Assembly: GCA_944388165.1 (NCBI GenBank) | Contig: CALXHS010000129.1 | Span: forward strand, 1 to 37,725 | Reading direction: 5' to 3' | Source: an uncultured Gemmiger sp. | Lineage (GTDB): Bacteria > Bacillota > Clostridia > Oscillospirales > Ruminococcaceae | Length of the DNA: 37,725 nt | Part shown: in pieces, positions 1 through 7,100 of the stretch | How positions within the stretch are numbered: position 1 is the first letter of the stretch | How the letters are laid out: every line of letters begins with the position of its first letter | The notes under the pieces: generated by a model | Database searches by the model: none | What the model was told of the DNA's origin: nothing | Seen by the model: only the letters and a program-made list of their open reading frames with translations | Made by a program: the position numbers and the translations under genes

Positions 1-61
1 ACAGCCACACCCTTACGGCAAAGCCGCCTTTGAAAAAGTAGGTGTTCGTGTAATGTCCATC

Positions 62-414
62 TGGTGGAGATGAGGGGAATCGAACCCCTGTCCGAAAAGA
101 AAGCGGTTAGAGTATCTCCGGGCGCAGTGTGCTTATTGAATTTCCCTTGGTGCGAGCGAACACACGCGCTTTACACCTTGGTAGCTTCATGAATACCTGA
201 CGGGCTGCAAAGCTTAGGCCCGTGCATGTTCAGCACCTAATCGACGCCCCGGCCCCGTGCGGTGCTAAAACGGGCGGGACGGTCGCGCCTAATTAGGCAG
301 CGACGGCAACAGTGTTATTGTTGTCAGTTAATTTTGTTTGGCGCTTTTATCGTGGTGCACCGCCACGGCCCGCTGCTCACGCCCCTCTCCCCCCGTCGAA
401 ACCATTACATCCCC
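62..414 (-). ncRNA. ssrA: tmRNA (transfer-messenger RNA)
   Basis: tmRNA rescues ribosomes stalled on broken mRNAs by acting as alanyl-tRNA and then as template for a degradation tag. On the minus strand the 5' end (414 down to about 391) has the family's opening GGGGATGTAATGGTTTCGAC. The 3' end reads CATCTCC-ACCA with CCA at 64-62, and the two ends pair as an acceptor stem with one G-U. A T-arm GGTTCGAATCCCC-like segment lies at about 72-88. The tag frame closes with TAA at 295-293 and reads RQTKLTDNNNTVAVAA if it resumes at CGC (343-341); the codon two before is a stop. The partner gene smpB lies just upstream on the same strand. The gene is intact, and only the resume codon is uncertain. 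Confidence 0.96.
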
Positions 415-419
415 ATATA

Positions 420-438
420 AAGCGGCGCGGTGCGCCGC
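420..438 (-). terminator. stem-loop between smpB and tmRNA
   Basis: On the minus strand GCGGCGC-ACC-GCGCCGC is followed by TTTATAT and then at once by the mature tmRNA 5' end at 414. It could terminate part of the smpB transcript or mark the junction where the tmRNA precursor is cut. No separate tmRNA promoter is evident in the gap, so processing from a joint transcript is likely. Confidence 0.5.
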
Positions 439-493
439 GGATGACGGTTTGTTCCAGAGCGGAACGGCGTCTTCAGCCTTGTTTGACCTTGTT

Positions 494-958
494 TCAGTGC
501 TGCTTCAGCGCGCGGTCAATATCGCGCTTGGCATCCCGTGCAGCGGCCGTCGCACGTTTGTCGTAGAGCTTTTTGCCCTTGCACAATCCCAGTTCCACCT
601 TCACACGGCCGTTCTTGAAGTACAGCGAAAGCGGGACCAAAGTATACCCCTGCAGCTTGATCTGCTGGGACAGGCGGCGGATCTCCACCTTATGGGCCAG
701 CAGACGCCGGGGACGGACCGGGTCGCGGTTGAAGATGCTTCCCTGCTCGTACGGGCTGATGTGCATGCCTTTCAAGATGAGTTCGCCGTCGTCGATGTCG
801 GCCCAGGCGTCCTTCAGGTTGACGCCGCCAGCACGCAGGCTTTTCACCTCGGTGCCCACCAGCTCGATGCCGGTTTCCAGCGCTTCGATCACAAAGTATT
901 CGTGGCGCGCTTCGCGGTTCTGGGCAATGATCTTTTTCGGAGCTTTGTCCTGTGCCAA
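494..958 (-). CDS. smpB: SsrA-binding protein SmpB
   Basis: SmpB binds tmRNA and places it in the A site of stalled ribosomes during trans-translation. The protein begins near [22 protein letters not shown], has the core [17 protein letters not shown], and ends in a basic tail ([20 protein letters not shown]), all typical of SmpB; about 154 residues is the usual size. I prefer the TTG at 958: AGGAGG lies 8 bases upstream of it, whereas the in-frame GTG at 967 overlaps that ribosome-binding site. A consensus promoter sits about 50 bases upstream, and ssrA follows 80 bases downstream, so the two trans-translation partners are probably co-expressed. Confidence 0.96.
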   Translation of the reverse strand: MAQDKAPKKIIAQNREARHEYFVIEALETGIELVGTEVKSLRAGGVNLKDAWADIDDGELILKGMHISPYEQGSIFNRDPVRPRRLLAHKVEIRRLSQQIKLQGYTLVPLSLYFKNGRVKVELGLCKGKKLYDKRATAAARDAKRDIDRALKQH

Positions 959-1004
959 GCGCGTCACCTCCTTTGTTTTATACGCCGGGCTGCTGAGTTT
1001 TTAG

Positions 1005-1033
1005 ATTATACTGCCATGACGGGGCTTTGTCAA
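1005..1033 (-). promoter_or_regulatory. perfect-consensus sigma-A promoter for smpB-ssrA
   Basis: The minus strand reads TTGACA (1033-1028), a 17-base spacer, and TATAAT (1010-1005). Both hexamers and the spacing match the consensus exactly. It lies in the short gap between the recR stop codon and smpB, so the rescue genes have their own strong promoter in addition to any read-through from recR. Confidence 0.85.
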
Positions 1034-1038
1034 GCGGT

Positions 1039-1635
1039 TTACAGCTCGCCGCGGCCTTCCATGGCACGGTAAAGGGTGGTCTCGTCGGCATATTCCAGGC
1101 TGGATCCCACCGGCAGGCCATAGGCCAGACGAGTGGTGCGGATGCCCATGGGTTTGATGAGCTTGGACAGGTAAACGGCGGTGGCTTCGCCTTCCACCGT
1201 GGGGCTGGTGGCCATGATGACCTCCTTGACCTGATCGTCCAGGCGTGCCAGCAGTTCCTTGACACACAGCTGGTCGGCACCAATGCCGTCCATGGGTGAG
1301 ATCAGGCCGTGGAGCACATGATACAGACCCTTATACTCATGGGTACGCTCGATTGCCTTGATATCCCGGGGTGCTTCCACCACGCAGATGATGGAACGGT
1401 CACGCTTGGGCGACGCACAGATGGGGCACACTTCCGCCGAGGTATAGTCCTGGCACAGGCGGCAGCGATGCAAGCGGGTCTTGGCGCCTTCGATGGCTTT
1501 GGCCAGTTCCATGGCCTGCTCGTTGGACATGCCCATGACCTCATAGGCCATACGGGTGGCACCTTTGCGCCCCACGCCGGGAAAGCGGGAAAACTGGTCG
1601 ATCAGATTTTCCAGCGGTTCAGCGTTCTGCGGCAT
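1039..1635 (-). CDS. recR: recombination mediator protein RecR
   Basis: RecR works with RecO (and RecF) to load RecA on gapped single-stranded DNA. The 198-residue length is normal. An N-terminal helix-hairpin-helix region (LIDQFSRFPGVGRKGATRMAYEV) is followed by a Cys4 zinc finger (C-R-L-C at about 58-61 and C-P-I-C at about 70-73) and a TOPRIM domain starting IICVVEAPRDIKAIE. The C-terminal part has VIMATSPTVEGEATAVYLSKL and the conserved TRLAYGLPVGSSLEYAD. It is 10 bases downstream of ebfC, in the order dnaX-ebfC-recR also found in Bacillus, which suggests co-transcription. Confidence 0.97.
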   Translation of the reverse strand: MPQNAEPLENLIDQFSRFPGVGRKGATRMAYEVMGMSNEQAMELAKAIEGAKTRLHRCRLCQDYTSAEVCPICASPKRDRSIICVVEAPRDIKAIERTHEYKGLYHVLHGLISPMDGIGADQLCVKELLARLDDQVKEVIMATSPTVEGEATAVYLSKLIKPMGIRTTRLAYGLPVGSSLEYADETTLYRAMEGRGEL

Positions 1636-1645
1636 GGTATACCTC

Positions 1646-1987
1646 TCAGCCCAGGCCGGGGATGTTCATACCGCCGGTCATCTTGGACATTTCCTCGTCG
1701 GAATCCTTATCCACCGCGGCCACAGCGCTGTTGACGGCGGCGGCGATCAGGTCTTCCAGCATCTCGATATCGTCCGGGTCCACGGCCTCCGGCTTGATCT
1801 TCACGGCGGTGACCTCATGCTTGCCGGTCATGGTCACAGTGACCATCTCGCCGCTGGCGGTGCCGGTGTATTCGCGGGCTTCCAGTTCAGCCTGCTTGGC
1901 ACGGATCTCGTCCTGCATCTTCTGCACCTGACGCATCATGGCCTGGGGATCGGGACGGCCGTAGCCTTTGGGAAGTCTTGCTTTCAT
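1646..1987 (-). CDS. ebfC: YbaB/EbfC family nucleoid-associated protein
   Basis: Small DNA-binding nucleoid-associated protein of the YbaB/EbfC/YaaK family, which forms tweezer-shaped dimers. The 113 residues include the family segment MMRQVQKMQDEIRAKQAELEAREYTGTASGEMVTVTMTGKHEVTAVKI and the C-terminal PDDIEMLEDLIAAAVNSAVAAVDK. The end (EEMSKMTGGMNIPGLG) is the usual Gly/Met-rich tail. The start at 1987 is chosen because it begins the conserved region and AAAGGAG precedes it at normal distance; the longer open frame upstream has no family similarity. It lies between dnaX and recR as in many Firmicutes. Its exact role is unsettled in the family. Confidence 0.94.
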   Translation of the reverse strand: MKARLPKGYGRPDPQAMMRQVQKMQDEIRAKQAELEAREYTGTASGEMVTVTMTGKHEVTAVKIKPEAVDPDDIEMLEDLIAAAVNSAVAAVDKDSDEEMSKMTGGMNIPGLG

Positions 1988-2048
1988 GGGAAATTCTCCT
2001 TTGCTGTTTATCTTTGCCTGTAAAGGCAGACGGCATTCCTGCCGGGGA

Positions 2049-2342
2049 TCACTTTTCTTCGATCTGCACATCCACGCCCATGGCCTGCATCTGGCGGATA
2101 GTATCATCCACCGAGACCGCCGGCTGCCCGGAATCATCCTCCTGGGGCTTTTCATAGGGGCCGATGGAGTAGCTTTCATGGGTGACCTGATAGATCAGTT
2201 CCTTGATCTGCTTGGACACATCCTTATTCTTGCGGATGTAATCCCGGAAAGCATCACTGCATTCAAACAACACCCGGCGCCCGTCGGTATACGCCCGGGT
2301 GCCCTGCAAAAAGGAAATGAGCAGCGGGTCGTTTTCGGCCAT
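2049..2342 (-). pseudogene. dnaX: detached C-terminal segment of DnaX
   Basis: This 97-residue frame (MAENDPLLISFLQGTRAY...) continues the dnaX reading frame: dnaX stops at TAA (2348-2346), then comes CTC and this ATG, all in phase. It resembles the C-terminal part of Firmicute DnaX that follows a W-x-x-V-L-(D/E) sequence, and 462 + 2 + 97 residues gives a normal full length of about 560. One base change (GAA to TAA) would explain the split and would restore WSAVLELMAEND. Alternatives are re-initiation at the ATG 3 bases after the stop, low-level read-through, or a sequence error. Only a weak GGCGGTG-like ribosome-binding site precedes the ATG. The composition shows no decay, so the break may be recent or tolerated. 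Confidence 0.7.
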
Positions 2343-2345
2343 GAG

Positions 2346-3734
2346 TTACAGCACCGCCGACCACTGGGGGAAAGGCTGGATGGGCCCGGCGGGTTCGGTG
2401 GAACGGGGCCGGGGCTTTTTGGGGGCCGGCGTGACCGGGGCAGCCTGAGGCTGGGGCTGGGGTTCCAGCGGGGGCAGTTCCGGCTGCAGGAAAGCGGGTT
2501 CGCTCTCCTCCACCGGGGGCACATCCGCCTGTACCGGCGGGGCGCTTTGCTGCACCACCGGCGGGACCGTGTAGGTCTGGGCAGGCTGGCCAGCGGCGAA
2601 AGGCTGGGGCGAAGCGGTGGCTGCCGGGGCGGCGGCCACCTGCTGCACCGTCACCGCTTCGGGCTGGGTCAGGGAAAAGACTGCCAGTTCCAGCTCGATG
2701 CGCTGGTCGGTGCCCCGGGCCATTTTTTCCAAAGCAGAACCGAAGGCATTGATGGCCCGCACAGCGTCCCGCTGGGGAAAATCCTTGCGGGCGGCGTAGG
2801 CAGCTTCCTCTTCCGGCGAAGTGCCGGTGAGCAGCTTTTCGCCTCCGGGCAAGGCGCAGAGCATCAGGTTGCGGTAATGCCCGGCCAGTTCCATGCACAG
2901 GCGGCGCATATCCACCGACTGCTGGCGCAGCTGGGCGATCTCCTGCAATGCGGTGACCGAATCCCCCTTGGCGATGGCATCACTGATCTCAAAGAGATAC
3001 TGCCGGTCGGTAACGCCCGCCATACGGCGGACCAGGGCTTCGTCCACGGTGTTGGAAACACCCGCGCAGGTATCCAGGATGGAGAGGGCGTCACGCATGG
3101 CGCCATCCGCCAGACGGCCGATGAGTTCGGCGGCGCCGGGGTCCAGGTCGATCTTCTCCTCCCCCGCCACATAGAGCAGCCGCCCGGCGATGTCCGCTGC
3201 GGTGATGCGCTGGAAGTCATAGCGCTGGCAGCGGGACAGGATGGTGGCCGGGACCTTCTGCACCTCGGTGGTGGCGAGGATGAAGATGACGTGTTCCGGG
3301 GGTTCCTCCATGGTTTTGAGCAAGGCGTTGAAGGCCGAGGTGGACAGCATGTGCACCTCGTCGATAATATAGACCTTGTACTTGCACATGGCAGGCAGGT
3401 AGGCGGTCTCGTCCCGCAGGTCGCGGATATCATCCACGCTGTTGTTGGAGGCGGCGTCGATTTCGGAAATATCCAGCACACTGCCGTCGTCCACGCCTTT
3501 GCAGACGGCGCACACGCCGCAGGGATCGGGGCTGGAGGTATCCAGGCAGTTGACCGCCTTGGCAAAGATCTTGGCGCAGGTGGTCTTGCCGGTGCCCCGG
3601 GTGCCGGTGAACAGGTAGGCATGACCAATGCGCCCGGCGGCGATCTGGTTCTGCAATGCCGTGACGATGGCCTGCTGGCCGACCACATCGGCAAAACGCT
3701 GGGGACGCCACTTGCGGTACAATGCGCGATACAT
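2346..3734 (-). CDS. dnaX: DNA polymerase III subunit gamma/tau, ending early at an in-frame TAA
   Basis: DnaX is the ATPase of the clamp loader that places the beta sliding clamp on primed DNA. I see the opening YRALYRKWRP, Walker A GTRGTGKT (44-51), zinc cysteines C63, C72, C75 and C78, Walker B DEVH (125-128), sensor ATTE (about 154-157) and the SRC arginine finger motif (167-169). A Pro/Gln/Ala-rich linker follows at about 345-440. The ATG at 3734 begins the conserved YRALYRKWRP sequence; a GTG three codons upstream is possible. The frame stops after PFPQWSAVL, at the place where Firmicute homologues continue into the C-terminal domain. All clamp-loader ATPase parts are present, so a gamma-like product should still function. 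The SRP RNA gene is immediately upstream, as in Bacillus. Confidence 0.93.
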   Translation of the reverse strand: MYRALYRKWRPQRFADVVGQQAIVTALQNQIAAGRIGHAYLFTGTRGTGKTTCAKIFAKAVNCLDTSSPDPCGVCAVCKGVDDGSVLDISEIDAASNNSVDDIRDLRDETAYLPAMCKYKVYIIDEVHMLSTSAFNALLKTMEEPPEHVIFILATTEVQKVPATILSRCQRYDFQRITAADIAGRLLYVAGEEKIDLDPGAAELIGRLADGAMRDALSILDTCAGVSNTVDEALVRRMAGVTDRQYLFEISDAIAKGDSVTALQEIAQLRQQSVDMRRLCMELAGHYRNLMLCALPGGEKLLTGTSPEEEAAYAARKDFPQRDAVRAINAFGSALEKMARGTDQRIELELAVFSLTQPEAVTVQQVAAAPAATASPQPFAAGQPAQTYTVPPVVQQSAPPVQADVPPVEESEPAFLQPELPPLEPQPQPQAAPVTPAPKKPRPRSTEPAGPIQPFPQWSAVL

Positions 3735-3784
3735 GCCCGACACCTGCCCTTTCTGAAGATATGCAACCTTGGTAAGGATAACAC

Positions 3785-3969
3785 AAAACGGACAGGGCCG
3801 CGCGGGTGTGCCCCGCGGTTGTGCTGTTTTGCATACGGATGCAGGCTTACCGCAGCACCGGGGCGCCAGCGCTTAATGCTGCTCGGTTCCCCGCCTGACA
3901 TGGTTCACGTGGTCCCCGCGCACGGGGCCCACATCCGTATGCAAAACAGCGCAAAGTGCCCTGTCCGCT
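3785..3969 (-). ncRNA. ffs: signal recognition particle RNA (4.5S/scRNA-like)
   Basis: RNA core of the signal recognition particle that, with Ffh, targets nascent membrane proteins. On the minus strand the conserved domain IV is visible at about 3908-3871: GTGAACC, GTCAGG, a GGAA tetraloop closed by CGG/CCG, then AGCAGC and TTAAG. Long pairing encloses it: GCTGTTTTGCATACGGATG (3950-3932) pairs perfectly with a segment at about 3841-3823, and CGGACAGGGC (3967-3958) pairs with GCCCTGTCCG (3798-3789). A small CGCGGG-GCACA-CCCGCG hairpin interrupts the 3' strand. TTTTGTG follows the closing stem as a likely end signal. Its position before dnaX matches Bacillus scr-dnaX. The exact ends are estimated. 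Confidence 0.9.
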
Positions 3970-3975
3970 TTTGCT

Positions 3976-4004
3976 ATTATACATGATTTATGCCGCGAAT
4001 GCAA
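3976..4004 (-). promoter_or_regulatory. promoter of the SRP RNA
   Basis: On the minus strand TTGCAT (4004-3999), a 17-base spacer and TATAAT (3981-3976) place transcription start at about 3969, right where the outer pairing arm of the SRP RNA begins. Confidence 0.82.
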
Positions 4005-4018
4005 GGGGTCCGCGCCGT

Positions 4019-4039
4019 TCCGGGGGATTTTGCCCCCGG
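4019..4039 (-). terminator. stem-loop after metH
   Basis: CCGGGGG-caaaat-CCCCCGG follows the metH stop codon on the minus strand. It is very stable but has no T tract after it (AACGGCG), so termination is doubtful; it may protect the metH mRNA 3' end. It lies just upstream of the SRP RNA promoter. Confidence 0.4.
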
Positions 4040-4042
4040 GTT

Positions 4043-6445
4043 TTACAGCGATTCAAACAGCTGTTTGGCATAGTCGGCGCTGGCCTTGGCATCCTTGGCG
4101 TAAAAGTCCGCCCCGATCTGCTCGGCAAAGGATGGGGTCAGCACCGCGCCGCCCACCATCACCTTGCAAGGCAGGCCCGCCTTGCGCAGTTCCTCAATGG
4201 TGGTCTGCATGCTGGGCACGGTGGTGGTCATGAGTGCCGAAAGCCCCACCAGGGGCGCACCGGTCTCCTTGGCCGCCTGCACCACCCGCATGGGGTCCAC
4301 ATCCCGGCCCAGGTCGGTGACTTCATAACCGTAGTTTTCCAGCACCACACGGACGATGTTCTTGCCGATATCGTGGATATCCCCCTTGACGGTGGCCAGC
4401 ACGATCTTGCCCCGGCTGACGCTCTTCTGTCCGCTCTGGGCAATGGCCGTCTTGATCACATCGAAAGCAGCCTGGGCGGCAGTGGCCGCCTGCAGAAGCT
4501 GGGGCAGGAAGAGAGTGCCTTTCTCAAAGCCGTCCCCCACCGTATCCAGGGCGGGGATCAGCGACTGATTCACCAGGTCCAGAGGTTCCCGGGTCAGCAA
4601 AGCCTGTTCAGCGGCGGCCCGGGCTTCCTTTTTCAGGCCCCGGCGCACCGCGTCGGCCAGAGGGTCCTCGGCGCCGGAAACGGTCGTTTCGGCGGCGGCA
4701 GTCTTGGCGGTCTGCACCGTCTGGATCTGCTGGTCGGCGTAGGCCTGCACGTAATCGGCGCAGCGCTCATCCTGACCGGTGAGAACCCGGAAAGCCCGCA
4801 CGGCGGCCATCATTTCGGGGGTGTTGGGGTTGATGATGGCCAGATCCAAACCGGCCTGCATAGCCAGGGTCAGGAAGGTGGTGTTCATATACCCGCGGCA
4901 AGGCAGACCGAAACTGATGTTGGACACGCCCAGCACGGTGCGCACGCCCAGTTCCCGTTTGCACATCCCCATGGCCTTGAGGGTCTCGGCGGCGGAATCC
5001 TGTTCGGCGGAAACCGTCAGGGTCAGGCAGTCGATGTAGACGTCCTCCCGGGGGATGCCGGCGGCGTCGGTGGCGGCCACGATCTTCCTGGCCACCTCGA
5101 ACCGGCCTTCCGCCGTTTTGGGGATGCCGTTTTCGTCCAGGCAGAGGCCCACCACAGCGGCACCGTACTTTTTGCACAGGGGCAGAATGGCCCGCAGAGA
5201 CTTTTCTTCGCCATTCACCGAGTTGACGATGGGTTTGCCGTTGTAGATGCGCAGAGCCCGTTCCAGGGCGGTGGGGTCGTTGGAATCCAGCTGCAAGGGC
5301 AGGTCAGTGACGGCCTGCAGTTCCCGCACCAGCATTTCCAGGGTGGCGGCTTCGTCAATGCCGGGCAGACCGGCGTTCACGTCCAGCACCTGAGCGCCCG
5401 CTTCCGCCTGGGCCACGGCCTGGGCGCAGGCGTAGCCGCTGTCCCCTTCCCGCAGAGCCTGCTGCAGGCGTTTTTTGCCGGTGGGGTTGATGCGCTCACC
5501 CACCACCGTAATGCCTTCCACTTCCACACAGCGCACGGGGGTGCACAGGCGGCTGCGGCGCAGGGGGATCTTCTGGGCAGGGACAGCCCCCTCAAAGGCG
5601 CTGCGCAGGGCGCGGATGTAATCGGGGGTGGTGCCGCAGCAGCCGCCCACGGTGGAGATGCCGGTGGAGAGGTACTCCCCCATTTCCCGGGCAAACTCTT
5701 CCGCGTCCATATCATAGCTGCCGTCCGGGTTGGGCAGACCCGCGTTGGGCTTGACGAACACCGGCATACCGGCGGGCACCACACGGCACAGACGCTTGGC
5801 GAAGGGCAAAATCTCGGCAGGTCCGAGAGAGCAGTTGATGCCCACGGCGTCCACGCCCAAACCTGCCGCGGTGATGCCGAAACTCTCCACCGTGCAGCCG
5901 GTGAAGGTGCGGCCACGGCTTTCAAAGCTCATGGAAGCCAGCACCGGCAGGGTACTGTTTTCTTTAGCGGCCAGCACGGCGGCTTTCAGCTCGTACAGGT
6001 CGGTCATAGTCTCGATGACAATGAGGTCCGCCCCGGCCTTTACGCCCGCCTGCACGATGGCGGCAAAGCGGGCACAGGCATCCTCAAAGGAAAGGGTGCC
6101 TGTAGGCGCCAGCAGTTCCCCCAAAGGTCCGATATCCAGCGCCACCAATGCGCCATAGGGGTCGGCGGCGCGGCGGGCACAGGCAATGGAAGCCGCGATG
6201 GTCTGTTCGGCGGTATAGCCGGTACCGGCCAGTTTCTGCTCGTTGGCGCCGAAGGTGTTGGCATACAGGATATCGGCCCCCGCAGCGGCGTATTCCCGGT
6301 GGATGGCCTCCAGGGTATCAGGCATCAGAAAGGCCGCCAGTTCCGGCTTCTGGCCGGGCTGCAGGCCCCGTTTCTGCAATTGGGTGCCCAGGCCGCCGTC
6401 CAGAAAGACAAAGCGGCGGCGGGCAAAAATTTCCTCAATCGTCAC
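4043..6445 (-). CDS. metH: cobalamin-dependent methionine synthase without reactivation domain
   Basis: Transfers the methyl group of 5-methyltetrahydrofolate via cob(I)alamin to homocysteine, giving methionine. The 800 residues cover three of the four classical modules. The homocysteine-binding barrel is at about 10-290, with LDGGLGTQL and zinc ligands C205 and GGCC (C269, C270). The pterin domain is at about 300-560 (GERINPTGKK, LDVNAGLPGIDE, QLDSNDP). The cobalamin cap and Rossmann domains are at about 585-800, with GDIHDIGKNIV at about 688 carrying the cobalt-ligating histidine. The AdoMet-binding reactivation module of long MetH is absent and is encoded by the gene just upstream, whose end overlaps this start by 11 bases. 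Together with metF upstream this is a methyl-folate to methionine operon. Confidence 0.95.
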   Translation of the reverse strand: MTIEEIFARRRFVFLDGGLGTQLQKRGLQPGQKPELAAFLMPDTLEAIHREYAAAGADILYANTFGANEQKLAGTGYTAEQTIAASIACARRAADPYGALVALDIGPLGELLAPTGTLSFEDACARFAAIVQAGVKAGADLIVIETMTDLYELKAAVLAAKENSTLPVLASMSFESRGRTFTGCTVESFGITAAGLGVDAVGINCSLGPAEILPFAKRLCRVVPAGMPVFVKPNAGLPNPDGSYDMDAEEFAREMGEYLSTGISTVGGCCGTTPDYIRALRSAFEGAVPAQKIPLRRSRLCTPVRCVEVEGITVVGERINPTGKKRLQQALREGDSGYACAQAVAQAEAGAQVLDVNAGLPGIDEAATLEMLVRELQAVTDLPLQLDSNDPTALERALRIYNGKPIVNSVNGEEKSLRAILPLCKKYGAAVVGLCLDENGIPKTAEGRFEVARKIVAATDAAGIPREDVYIDCLTLTVSAEQDSAAETLKAMGMCKRELGVRTVLGVSNISFGLPCRGYMNTTFLTLAMQAGLDLAIINPNTPEMMAAVRAFRVLTGQDERCADYVQAYADQQIQTVQTAKTAAAETTVSGAEDPLADAVRRGLKKEARAAAEQALLTREPLDLVNQSLIPALDTVGDGFEKGTLFLPQLLQAATAAQAAFDVIKTAIAQSGQKSVSRGKIVLATVKGDIHDIGKNIVRVVLENYGYEVTDLGRDVDPMRVVQAAKETGAPLVGLSALMTTTVPSMQTTIEELRKAGLPCKVMVGGAVLTPSFAEQIGADFYAKDAKASADYAKQLFESL

Positions 6446-7091
6446 AGGTCATCCCCCTTTTTCGATAAGCGCAGGTTTCGCGCAGAAGGCAATGGTTGCA
6501 CCCCGCCCGCGTCCCGGTGACCGGGTGGTCGGCAGTGCCGAGAATGGCGGTCACGCTTTTGCGCGGAGTGAGAAAATGCTGGGGCGTGACCGCCAGGCCA
6601 AGGCCCCGCACCGTATCCAGAGCCAGGCACAGATCATGCTGCAGGGTCAGCGGGCAGTCGCCGTAGCCCGGCGAGAACCGCCCGGTCAGCCACATGCCCT
6701 GGCTCTGGGCCCAGGCGCGGGCAGCGGCTTCCACGTCGTCGCACAAGCCATCCATGGCGGCGGAAGCGATGGCGTCCACCGCAGCCCCCAGGGCAATATC
6801 CGAAAGTTCCAGGCGGCGGATGAGCGCATCCGCTCCGCTGCCCAGGGTCACGGCCATGAGCACAAGGCCCTCGCTGCCTTGCAGGTGCCGGGCCAGGTCG
6901 CTCCCTGCCCCGCTCAGGTCCAGTGCCTGGAGCGGCAGCACCCGCCAGATCCCCCGTGGGGTGGCGGCGCGGCGCAGAAGGGCTTCTGCTTCATCCAACA
7001 GGCTGGTGGTGGCTTCGTCGGGCGTCCAGCCCGCCGCCCCCAGGTAGCGCAGCACGGTGCGGCGGTCCGCCGCATGATAGGCCAGTTCCAT
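6435..7091 (-). CDS. stand-alone methionine synthase reactivation-domain protein
   Basis: Likely restores oxidised cob(II)alamin MetH to activity by AdoMet-dependent reductive methylation. The 218-residue protein resembles the isolated B12-dependent methionine synthase activation domain: SPGYGDCPL at about 140-148 (the R/S-x-S-x-G-Y-x AdoMet-contact motif) and LTPRKSVTAILG at about 173-184. Its C-terminal end has a cysteine-rich C-x2-C-x5-C cluster (CNHCLLRETC) that could bind metal or a redox centre. It starts 9 bases after metF and overlaps metH by 11 bases, so translation is probably coupled to the enzyme it would serve. Single-domain homologues are known in other anaerobes such as Thermotoga. 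Confidence 0.85.
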   Translation of the reverse strand: MELAYHAADRRTVLRYLGAAGWTPDEATTSLLDEAEALLRRAATPRGIWRVLPLQALDLSGAGSDLARHLQGSEGLVLMAVTLGSGADALIRRLELSDIALGAAVDAIASAAMDGLCDDVEAAARAWAQSQGMWLTGRFSPGYGDCPLTLQHDLCLALDTVRGLGLAVTPQHFLTPRKSVTAILGTADHPVTGTRAGCNHCLLRETCAYRKRGMTCDD

Positions 7092-7100
7092 AGTCCCGCC

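Noticed and set aside
2410..2425. Possible DnaX frameshift site (a run of five A then G on the minus strand in the linker).
   Set aside because: The E. coli-type slippery heptamer needs six A in the right phase; here codon phase (CCC AAA AAG) does not support tandem slippage, and no helper structure was evident.
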